Shown here: positions 50,406 through 60,000 of the stretch, piece after piece | How positions within the stretch are numbered: the stretch's first letter is position 1 | How the letters are laid out: each line of letters begins with the position of its first letter | Assembly (NCBI GenBank): GCA_947471745.1 | Contig: CANJKZ010000774.1 | Coordinates: forward strand, 1,984,001-2,048,000 | Source: Closterium sp. Naga37s-1 | Lineage: Eukaryota; Streptophyta; Zygnematophyceae; Desmidiales; Closteriaceae | Reading direction: 5' to 3' | DNA length: 64,000 bases | Position numbers and translations under genes: made by a program | Notes under the pieces: model-generated | What the model saw: the letters and a program-made list of their open reading frames with translations, nothing else | The model's database searches: none | What the model was told of the DNA's origin: nothing

Positions 50406-51756
50406 AGTCTTACAGAGCGTCGTGAGCCTGCGTCTTGTCCTGTCTCGCCTGTTCGCACTGCTCGTCGCGTTCCTCGTTCGCGTCCTCCTCCTGTCCCCGG
50501 CACGCACGCTGTGGCACTTCGTCCTTCCTCTGTTCCCATGCGTGTTCCTCTGCCGCCTCCTCCTGAGTCCTCTCTTCCTACCGTCCCTGACCCTGAGTCT
50601 GACCTTTTGCGTGCTGCTAGTCCCTCTGTCTCTCGTCTCCTCGCCACTATTGGCACTGACCCTTCTTTTGAGTCCACTGCTACGTCTGCCCTCGTTGCTA
50701 AGCTACTTGACTTTGCTGCTGCCTGTCGTCTCGACTACGCCACTGCTCTTGTTGCTGAGTCTGAGTCTGCCAGTCCTCCGTCCGTCGGGCGTGAGTGTGC
50801 TCTTGGCACGGACATCCTTGAGGATAGGCAGGAGGACTTTGAGTGTCTTGCAGCTGCTGTTCCTCGTTTCGCTTCCATCCTGCTTGCCCCTGAGGGAGAC
50901 CCGACTGCACCAGACATCTCGACCCCGCGCTCTTACGCAGAGGCGATTACGGGTCCTTACTCCTCTCAGTGGCAGGCAGCCATGGATGCCGAGATGGTAT
51001 CCTGGAAGTCCAGAGGCACCTACGTCGACACAGTTCCCCCGTCTCGGGCGAACATAGTCGATGGCATGTGGATTTTCAAGGTGAAGCGGCCGCCGGGTTC
51101 TCCGCCTGCCTTCAAGGCGCGATACGTTGCTCAAGGCTTCAGTCAACGACAGGGGGTTGACAACTTCCAGACCTTCTCCCCCACCCCGAAGATGACCACT
51201 CTTCGGGTGTTGCTGCACGTCGCTGCTCAGCGTGACTGCGAGCTGCACTCTCTTGACTTCAGCACAGCTTTCTTGCAGGGCAGCCTGCACCAGGAGATCT
51301 GGCTGCGCCGCCCACCTGGCTTCACTGGGTCGTTTCCTACAGGTACCCAGTGGAGCCTCCGGTGGCCAGTCTACGGTCTCCGCCAGACGCCTCGCGAGTG
51401 GCACGACACACTGAGGACTACACTTGCGGCTCTTGGGTTTGCTCCTTCTACTGCTGACCCGTCGCTGTTTCTACACACCGACACTTCGCTGCCGCCGTTC
51501 TACGTCCTCGTCTACGTCGACGACCTGGTCTTTGCCACTGCTGACACCGAGGCACTGACCCTTGTGAAGTCGGAGCTGCAGAAGAGACACACCTGCACTC
51601 ACCTGGGTGAACTGCGCAGCTATCTTGGCTTGCAGATCACCCGGGACAGAGCACGGCGCACCATCACCCTGACTCAGTCACACATGGTGCACCAGGTCCT
51701 TCAGTGCTTCGGCTTCTAGTTCTCCTCGCCACAGCCCACTCCTCTGTCTACCGGCC
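50406..51756 (+). pseudogene. Copia F pre-RT spacer and reverse transcriptase fragment
   Basis: LTERREPASCPVSP opens a Pro/Ser-rich spacer, followed by RSYAEAITGPYSSQWQAAMD, IVDGMWIFKVKRPPGSPPAF, QRQGVDNFQTFSPTPKMTTL, FLQGSLHQEIWLRRPPG and YVDDLVFATADTEALTLVK. A TAG at 51717 follows HMVHQVLQCFGF; relatives have a coding codon there. The element ends about 40 nt later. Confidence 0.92.
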
Positions 51757-52015
51757 AGTTCAAGTGAGCGCGTTCGTCTAACGGCAGGTGGTTGCGAACG
51801 GCTAAGCGAGCAACAGCGTCACGAGAAAGCCACTGTGAGCGAGTCGCACTGTCAGCTGTGGCGGGAGGGGCGAGAGAGGCTCCAGACGTGTGGTCAAACA
51901 ACAAAACGCTGTCTCTAGAATCGCTTAGTAGGTACATTTGTAAGTCGTCGAGCCACATATCGAACTGGATCGGACGGCCCTCATGATCGAAAGTGAGTAT
52001 ACTGAGAGAAGCCAT
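51757..52015 (-). pseudogene. Copia E gag N-terminal fragment
   Basis: MASLSILTFDHEGRPIQFDM, WLDDLQMYLLSDSRDSVLLF, ATRSQWLSRDAVARLAVRNH, ending at LDERAHL where it meets Copia F head to head. Confidence 0.92.
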
Positions 52016-52029
52016 AGCAGGCAGAGTAG

Positions 52030-52862
52030 GGTGGCTCGATCAGTAGGGAAGCAAGCAGTGCAGGGCAGGGCGACGCATAGCAGGACGGGCAGTAGCCGGG
52101 CGGCGCAAGTAGCAGGGTGGGCAGGAGCCAGGCGGCGCAAGCAGCAAGGCGGGCACGCTGGCTGCAAAAGGGGTGGCAAGCGGGCTGCAGACGGCGGCGC
52201 GTGGGCTGCAAAGGGGGGGTGCGGCGAGCGGGCCGCAAGGGGCGGCGAGCGGGCTGCAGGGGCGGCGAGCGGGCCGCAGGCAGGCGGCAAGTGGGCTACA
52301 GGGTTGGCGAGCTGGCCGCAAACGGGCGGCAAGCGGGCTGCATGGGCGGCGAGCGGGTCGCAGGCAGGCGGCGAGCGGGCGGCAGGGGTGGCGAGTGGGC
52401 CACGAGCAAGCGGCGAGCGGGCGGCAGGGGCGGCGATCGAGCTGCAGGCAGGCTGCGAGCGGGCGGCAGGTGCGGTGGGCGGGCGGCAAGCGGGCTGCAG
52501 GGGCGGCGAGCGGGCCGCGAGCAAGCGGCGAGCGGGCTGCAGGGGCGGTGAGCGAGCCGCAAGCGGGCGGCGAGCGGGCCATGGGGGCATCGAGCGGGCC
52601 GCAAGGGTGGCGAGCTGGCCGCAAAGGCGGCGAGCGGGGCTAGGGGTGGCGCGTGGGCCACAAATGGGCGGCGCGCCGGCTACAGGGGCGGCGCGCGGGC
52701 CGCAAGTAGGTGGCGAGCGGGCTGAAGGGGCAGCGCGCTGGCTGCAGGGGCGGCTCGTGGGCTGCTAAGGGCGGCGCGACGAGCTGCTAGGGGCGGTGCA
52801 GCGGCCAGAAGGGCGGCGCGTCAGTAGGGTAGGGCGGCAGGGCAGCTAGTGGGGCAGCTCTG
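52030..52862 (-). repeat. Copia E leader array
   Basis: GC-rich repeats of GCGGCGAGCGGGCTGCAGGG type occupy the leader between the GGGCCCACCA box (52872-52863, element sense) and gag. Long overlapping open frames here are not genes. Confidence 0.85.
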
Positions 52863-52912
52863 TGGTGGGCCCTAAAAAAATCGGTCCTAGGGAAGGACCT
52901 GCTCTGAAACCA

Positions 52913-53042
52913 TGTCAAACTAACAAGCGAGAATGGATGAACTATGAAAGAGTTGGGTACAAGTACTAACCTAATTGAGTTGTACCCCTTATGGGCTACC
53001 CCACTATAGCCTACACAAAGTAAGCAATGTAATATTATGACA
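52913..53042 (-). repeat. Copia E 5' LTR
   Basis: 130 bp. The 3' LTR (45885-46005) is 121 bp, differing mainly by a small indel near the GTAAGCAATG stretch. Confidence 0.93.
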
Positions 53043-53579
53043 CCAAGTAGATGTAGGTAGACGCACGCGCCGCCAGGCACATTGCGCAAGTGCCAGGTAA
53101 AACACGTGTCGACGGTTTTGCCAGGCGTGCACCGTCGAGCACGTGATGCCGTTCCGCATGTTGACTTCGCGAAAACCTCATGGGTGACATTCACCTACAC
53201 GTCGGATTTCGCATTCGAGCGACTTTTGTGTCGACCAGCTCGACGATGCTCCGTCGAACAGCATTCGCCTAGACGAGCACGTCAAGTAGATCCCGTATAC
53301 CAGCACCTCTCTACGGGCTCGTCGACCAGCGTCCTCTGCGGGCTCGTCGACCAGCGTCCTCTGCGGACCCGTCGACCAGCGTCCTCTGCGAACGCGTCTG
53401 CGGATTGGTCGAGGCCGAACTCTACGGACAGGTCGAGGTCGAACTCTGCGGGCAGGTCGACGTCGAACTCTGCGCGCAATCTACGTCGACTTCTGCGCGC
53501 AGTATGCGTCGACTTCTGCGCGCCCCCGACTGCGAAGTCTGCTTTGCCCAAGCGAGGGCGGGCCCATTCCCCATCAACA

Positions 53580-53661
53580 GCTAACGGAGCATTCGCCGCC
53601 TTTGCGCGTTGCATTTGCCAAACCATGCATCGCTGGCCTGGCCGAGTCGGCCTACGCCTCG
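53580..53661 (+). repeat. 82-bp direct repeat flanking Copia D, right copy
   Basis: It starts at the base after the right LTR of D (GCTAACGGAGCATTCGC...) and ends GCCTACGCCTCG, matching 30875-30956. Confidence 0.85.
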
Positions 53662-54823
53662 GGACTAGCCCGAACCTCGCTGCCAGCTTCTCACTAGCTA
53701 GCTCGCAAGCGCCGCGTTACTGTTTGCATGTTTCGCTTACCAGTATAAGTATTCGCACATGCATTCGCTCATACTTGTACACGTTTGCCAACTTAGTGCA
53801 ATCTTCGCTACCTCGATATTTTGCATCCGTAACATATAGCTAGAACCTTTTTTAATGCGTATCCTTGAAACTTGTTGAAGAGGTTGACCGCCTTGTAATA
53901 AGAAGAGCCAATGTGAGCAGGAATGATATTTTTAGCATGTCTTCAACTAGCTAAGATTCAGGCGAAGACGACAGTAAAATCAGATGTTTGATATGAACAG
54001 TGCATTGTAACGCGGATATTGTTGACCATGAACGTCGCAAAATCCATGGCGGCTCTATGGCTGAGAGCATCCTCCCAAGCATCATCTTTTTTCTTTTTAA
54101 TATACGAAAACAAGAAATATATGAAGTTACTAAGAGACTATTCTTTGTGCATTCGATGGCGGTGGCACATTGATGTTGTTCGCTACTATCGAATCAAGAT
54201 GCAACTCTCCAGCTGATAAGCAGTACAACCCTATGAGCAGTACATCCGCTGAGGTTGGGACGCGCCGCCGTAGTATTCAGTAATAAGCAGGTAGTACGCC
54301 ATGTGTGCTTTAGGGGCAGCAGGGTATGATGTTTAAACTGCTGTCGATCGTCGATAAAGTTGATCCGACGCATGAGAGCGCGTCAACAAAGTTGCCTGCA
54401 ACCATTGGTGCCCCGTCAACAAACCGAGTTGCTAGTGCGACGCCGCCTTCCCGAGACGCATTCAAGTGATGGGCTTCCTGGGAGAATATTTCTTTGGGTT
54501 GGGCTTGCTGGTAGGAACTGAGTCAAGAATGAGGGACAAAATAGAGCCAGCGAGCCCAGCCCGTTGGCAATAGAGGTTATTTCACATATGGTATAATCGT
54601 TTTCTACCGAAAGCAGTTCCAGGTTACTTGACGGACAAATGTTTGGACTGCCCACACGAGCGACACCTTTTCGTAACCGAACCGCGATGCTCATCGACCT
54701 TGATTGGCTGGGCTGGGGGCAAATGAGGGGTCTTGGCTCGGGCATAAATTGTGGCTCTCGCATTGCTTTTCTCAAGAGTTTCGTTTTGAATAGAATCTAC
54801 TCGATACATCTTCTCATAGAGCC
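53662..54823. promoter_or_regulatory. Intergenic region upstream of the His-rich gene
   Basis: AT-richer than the rest of the window; no coding signal recognised. It should include the promoter of the gene starting at 54824. A weak TATA-like CATAAATTG lies near 54742. Confidence 0.4.
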
Positions 54824-55631
54824 ATGGCTCCGATGAAGCTCCTCGCCCTTCTCGTCGTGGCCTCCGCGCTGCTCGTCGCCCTGGTTGTGCCCTCCGCTTA
54901 TGCGGAGTCCAACGCCGTCGTCAGCACCCAGGAACCGGGTGAGTGATTCCGCCGCTTCTGTTCTACAAACAAACTGCAAATTTCTGTTGATTTTTTTTTT
55001 CTGGAACGCCCTTTTCCCAGTAAAGTAAGCCAGGCCTACGAAATTCACCATCGATAAAAAAAATATTGCAGGTACCGCGCTCGCAGCCAGGCGCGTTTTG
55101 GGCGACGACCACCACCACAACGACGATGACGATCATCACCACCATCACCACGACGACGATCACGACGACCACCATCACCGCGAGGAGAAGAAGGAAAAGC
55201 CAAAGCCTAAGCCTAAGCCATCGCCGCCTAAGCCTAAGCTGACGTGCATGCAGAAGTACAAGATCAAGTACGCCGCTTGCGACGACAAGGAAGAGAAGTG
55301 CGTGGCGAAGGCGACCAGTCCCGCCGAGAAGGAGATGTGCGAGGCGCAGTCCACGGCGTGCGAGCGCAAGGCGTACCGCTCGTTCAAGAACTGCAAGTAC
55401 GGCAAGTGGGGGTGCAAGGACTGGTGCCTGTACCACCACCGCCACTGCATCAAGAACGGCCGCGCGGATTGCGAGGAGAAGTACGGCGAGTGCGTGGAGG
55501 CGTGCAAGCCCAAGCCCAAGCCGTCGCCGCCCAAGAAGGAGCACCACGACGACCATCACCATCATGATGACGATCACCACCACCATCACCACGACGACGA
55601 TCACCACCACCATCACCACCACGACGACTAA
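54824..55631 (+). CDS. Secreted His/Asp-rich protein with a 12-Cys core
   Basis: I do not recognise the family. Exons 54824-54938 and 55072-55631 join through a phase 1 GT-AG intron (GTGAGT donor, ATTGCAG acceptor) to give 224 residues. Residues 1 to about 27 are a signal peptide (MAPMKLLALLVVASALLVAL, then VVPSAYA as a likely cleavage site). A His/Asp-rich stretch (runs of H with D) is followed by a Lys-Pro hinge (KPKPKPKPSPPKPK), a charged domain of about 90 residues with 12 cysteines and a WGCKDWC motif, a second Lys-Pro hinge, and a His/Asp-rich tail ending HHHHHHHDD. The even Cys count suits disulfides in the secretory path or wall. The His/Asp arms suggest divalent metal binding (inference). 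Both the start Met and Met4 could initiate; the first lies in a better context. Confidence 0.85.
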
Positions 55632-57082
55632 ATCGCATCTTGAAGATGTAATGTCGCCGCAGCATGGAAAGCGACAGCGAGCAGTAGGCGGTTGGAGAAA
55701 TGGCAGTGACTTTCATGTGTGGCCAGGGGCGGTGTGTTTGCGCTTGCATGTGGAAAATGTTTGGAACGGAGGGCATGCTGGGAGGGGTTCCAAGTCGCGG
55801 GGCAGCACAACGCCTTGTTGTGCTGCATTGCCGTTCATTTCCTTCTCTCAAAATCTCCTGGAGTGTCTTGCCACATTGTAGTAGTTTCCTAATGTTTCAA
55901 CAACGCTTCAGGCTGTGGGGTAGAGGGGTCTCTGGGGTCGTGGACTAGGCAGGGGTTGGGTTTTGGGAGCAGCAATGCTGGAATAACTCTGTAGTGACCA
56001 TTGCAAGCTGTTGAAGTGGAAATAGAATATGGGAAAATGATGGCCATAGCATGAGCTGCATGGGGTTGAAAATGAGAAAAAGAAATGGCATTTCATCCGT
56101 ACCCATGTCAACTGTGTTGGAAACATATAGTTAGCGCTTCTGTTGTGTCGAGCACTACAACAAAAGCGAAGCGAACTGAAGCGAAGCAACAGCGAGTCAA
56201 CCAAAGCGGTTGACAGAAAGACAACAGCAAGAGGTTGAGTGAAGGTCAAAGGTCAGCGAAAAGCAGCGCAATAGCAAGTACACATAGTAACTTACTCACT
56301 ATTGAGCACTTACCCGAGTCGTCGCTGTATCGAATCGCAACAACAGTTCTAGTTAGTGAAACCTTTCATACGGTATTCCTTTGTAATCATATAGACTTTG
56401 TATCACTAGCTATAATCAACTTATCTTGTTCTCACATACCTGTGCAAGGTGGTTCAATTAGTTCACTATTACGCTTCCGCTAATACATCACTACTCTGAG
56501 ACTTTAGTCTTGAAAACGATCCTAAGGGCTTTTCTCAGCCCAACAAACTAATGGAAGTTCCACCATGATAACAGTATAGGGTGCTACGTTGAGACCATCA
56601 AGTACCCCAGATCTTCATGTCCCTCCCCCCCATCCTCTCTTGACCTAGCCTGCTACCATCACTCCATTCACCCCCTCCCTCACTTTCTCCAGGTGTTGTT
56701 GCCCCTACTACTACGTAAGGATTCACATTAATCGGTCATCCCAGTAACTCCACATGACATGACACCCATAAGTGCCATACACTCCCAGAAGCAGCCGATC
56801 CAGATCATTAACCCCCCTGACCCTTGATCAGCACCTCATGCTGCCTCTTGTTTGCTCCACCACACTACAATACAACGTTCACATCCTGAATACAGGGTCA
56901 TCCCGCAAACAAGAATGCTGCTGACACGTGAGGAGTTGCACAAGCACGTACACACAGAAATGCATTGCCATTGCCACCAAACAATCCTATCCTACATTGA
57001 TGTAACGTGCAAGATCCCAGCTGCAGCTTCAGCAGTACACCTCCCACTTTTTCCCCGCTCGTATGCCTTGCCAGCTGTCCAG
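55632..57082. other. Intergenic region between the His-rich and GH36 genes
   Basis: The two genes converge. No coding sequence recognised. A stretch near 56115-56560 has retroelement-like A/T-rich character, but I found no paired LTR or domain. Confidence 0.5.
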
Positions 57083-60000
57083 TCACCAGGCGAATCTGAG
57101 CAAGGAGGTAGCACCTGCCCTGAATGGCACCTGCACGGCTGCCCGGCCATCATCAGGCGTGTATGCAACCTCTGCATCTGCCCCGTCCACTGTACACCAC
57201 AAAGGCTGCTTCGACGCATACAGCACAAAGCTGCCCCCTCCCCTCATTTCCACCTCCACTGTCCCTTCAGCTGCGCTTGCTCCCGGCTCCCTCGCATCTG
57301 CTTCTCTTGCTGCTTTTGTGTGGTTCTCTGTCGTGTCTATATTCGGTGAACCTGCACCTGCAGCATCTGGGCTGGTGGCACAAGGGCGAGAACCACTGAT
57401 GGTGCTGCTGCGCATGGACAGCACAGCACCCCCCGAGTTGTACATGTTGGTGAGGCCTATCGGCGCCACTGACACGCTTCCCACCACCTGGTGAGGGGCA
57501 TGGCAGGGATGGGCAGGGTTGACGGGGGTGGTGGGTGTGGTATGGGTGGACATGAGCAAAAATTCGAACCCCTGTTCGGTTAGACTCGAAAGTGTTCGAC
57601 TCAAACGTGTTCGACTGCTTTTTTTGCCCAAAATTGTTAGTGACGACGCCTTGGTGTTCGTCACAAACACGTTCGACTGTTCGAGTGTTCGTGTGCAGAA
57701 AAATGCACCAACACCTAGGTGTTCGAGGGAAATTCAGCGCGTCAAAGTTTGACGCACCGGTTGGATCTAAACGGGGAGGGCGACGATAGAGCTCAAGAAT
57801 GAGCTCAAGAATGAGCTCAAGAATGAGCTCAAGAATGAGCTCAAGAATGAGCTCAATCGTCGATAGAGCGAAAGGATGGCATTCCGCCCCCTACCCACTT
57901 AAACTACCACATTCCCACGGTTAAATTTCCACATTGTGGCTGGAAACGTTAGATTGGATTAGGGTAGGAGACGGTTAAAAAAAGGATCTGAGGGCATTTC
58001 GGTTTAGGTTGGAGTTTAGCAAGGCGAAATTGGATATCCACCAGATCTGCGTCAAGCCTAACTATATCTCTTGTAGGGCTATAGGGAATGTGATATTGCT
58101 TCTAGTACACTTGCCCGGCCTGAATGTGACTATACTGAAAGAACCCCCCAAGGCAAACTGTTCGAGTTCGGGTCAAACACCTTAGTGTTCGGCCTTGACT
58201 CAAAGCTGTTCGACCCGATACTCAAACGGGGAACACTAACATTTAAGAAAACGGTTCGAGTCAAACGTGTTCGGTTCGGTTCGAATTGACCAAGTGTTCG
58301 CAAACTGTTCGAGACAAACATGTTCGGTTCGCTCGTTGCTCGTCTTGGTGTGAGTGTGGGTGGACAGAGGGAGGCGATAAGCAAAAGCGATGGGAAGCAG
58401 GAGTTGGTAAACACAGCACAGCCCTCCCCAAGTTTAATTGGGCGGAAAGGGATGTGAGTCTATGGTTATGGAATGCGGACGTACAGTGATGGGGGCGACA
58501 GTGTAGAGCTCAAACTCGAGGCGGTGCAGGTGCACCACAAGCGATGTGTCTGCTGGTAACCGCACCAACTCGCCTGATGGGGGCAGGGGTGGTGGAAGCG
58601 GAGGGATTGGCGTGAGTTGTGGGGGGTTGGATGAGAGCAGAAGGTGCCATGCCATGAGTCGTGATCTCAAACTCGAGGCGGTGCAGGTGCACCACCAGGG
58701 ATGTGTCTGCTGGCAGCCGCACCAACTCGCCTGACGGGTGCACCGGGGTGTGTTAGTGAAGGGGGTGGAATAGAGCAGCAGGTTGGTGATCTGGGCGATG
58801 GGTCGCGGGTTCAACACCCGGCAGCAACTTACAACTCAGCGATGTGTCTGCTAGTAGCCGCACCGGTGGGGGAGGGGGAGGGGTGGGAGTTAGATCGGTT
58901 GTGTACAAACAAATACAGGGGATGAATGTAGTGGAGTGGTGTTAACTTGGTGACGGTATGCCCACACACAACCCCACGCACAATTACAAGCACAGGGGAT
59001 GATAGGCCCGCAACTTGGAATTACGGGAGTGCATTCGAGAGCGGAAATCTCATGCATGGGATGCCATGAGAAGCGTGGGATATTGTCGGGATAAGAGCTG
59101 AGTTTTGAGACGTCTCAATTCTCAACTTCTATCACCCACATGCATGCGGTGGAAGATGGTGAAGGGGGGCTTCAAAACACGATGACAGGGGCAAGTTAGC
59201 AGAGTGGAGGCGTATGCTGTGACACCAGGCAGCACCCGTACCATGGTGCGGCCAAGTCAGTGTGTGGTGAAGGGCTGACTTTTGAGTCCACTCAAAGGTC
59301 ATACGCTGCAACACCATGCAACACCATGCAACACCATGCAACACCAGGACCATGGTTCGCCCAAGTCAGCGAGTGATAAAAGTCACGTCACTCTGAATAT
59401 GCCACTCCACGCAAACTAACACCACCCCACACTCTCTTAAACCCTCTCCCCCTTTCCCTCCCTTCCTCCTTCCTCCCTTTCCCTCCCTTCCTCCTTCCTC
59501 CCTTTCCCTCCCTTCCTCCTTCCTCCCTTTCCCTCCCTTCCTCCTTCCTCCCTTTCCTCTGCACACCCACCTGCATTATGCGAAAACACCGCCACGTCTC
59601 CCGTCCAGTCGCCGGCCGCCACGTCAGCAAGCAGGTCCACGTCGGCAGCAGCAACAGTCCCAGTAACGGCATCAGGGTCGGGGTTATGCATGGTGTATTT
59701 GCGGCCGTCCCTACACCACCCCGCGCCCTGGCAGTTGAATGCGCCCACCATGCCACTGCACGCGTTCATCGTCCATATCTTGAGCATGCTGTAATGATAA
59801 TGTGGTGTGGGTGACGGGAGCAGGCAGGAGGAGGAAGGAGGGAATCAGGGGTTGGGAGGGGTTGGGGCAGTTAAAAACCGCCCACTATGCCACTGCATGC
59901 GTTCACCGTGTAGACCTTGAGCATGCTGCAATCAGACTAGCGGACGTGTGGGGGTTTGGGGAGGTGGTGGATGGATGGCTTGGGAGATGAGGAGAGGGTA

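Larger units (their letters stand above)
47532..51756 (+). mobile_element. Copia F (plus strand, 3'-truncated, pro/int deleted)
   Basis: The 5' LTR is 47532-47664 (TGTCAGAATG...GATTCTGACA). The primer site is TGGTTTCAGACC, GGGCCCACCA lies at 47709-47718, and a leader array runs to the gag ATG at 48677. Gag is split by the TRIM. Near 50405 the element jumps from the gag end straight to the pre-RT spacer (LTERREPASCPVSP), losing protease and integrase. It stops in RT at about 51756 with no RNase H or 3' LTR, meeting E's gag in opposite orientation. Confidence 0.9.
45885..53042 (-). mobile_element. Copia E (minus strand), carrying Copia F
   Basis: LTRs at 45885-46005 (3') and 52913-53042 (5') with TSD CCAAG at 45880-45884 and 53043-53047. 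In element sense the 5' LTR ends GTTTGACA and is followed by TGGTTTCAGAGC, an iMet-type primer site. GGGCCCACCA lies at 52872-52863 and a GC-rich leader array runs to the gag ATG at 52015. Everything from mid-gag to the start of RT is missing and Copia F stands in its place. Confidence 0.94.
30958..53579 (-). mobile_element. Copia retrotransposon D (old host of the nest)
   Basis: A minus-strand Copia with long LTRs (about 0.9 kb) that start TGTTGATGGG and end CTGCA in element sense. The 3' LTR is 30958-31886. The 5' LTR is 45534-45884 joined to 53043-53579, split by Copia E. Its own coding DNA is further split by C (33573-35799) and B (36106-42141). Gag is of the UBN2 type, unlike A, B, E and F. 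The putative primer site next to the 5' LTR reads TGGTGTGGTGAG, not the iMet site. Confidence 0.9.

Noticed and set aside
56115..56560. Possible solo LTR
   Set aside because: TGTTGGAAAC start and A/T-rich body look suggestive, but no second copy, TSD or CA end could be matched.
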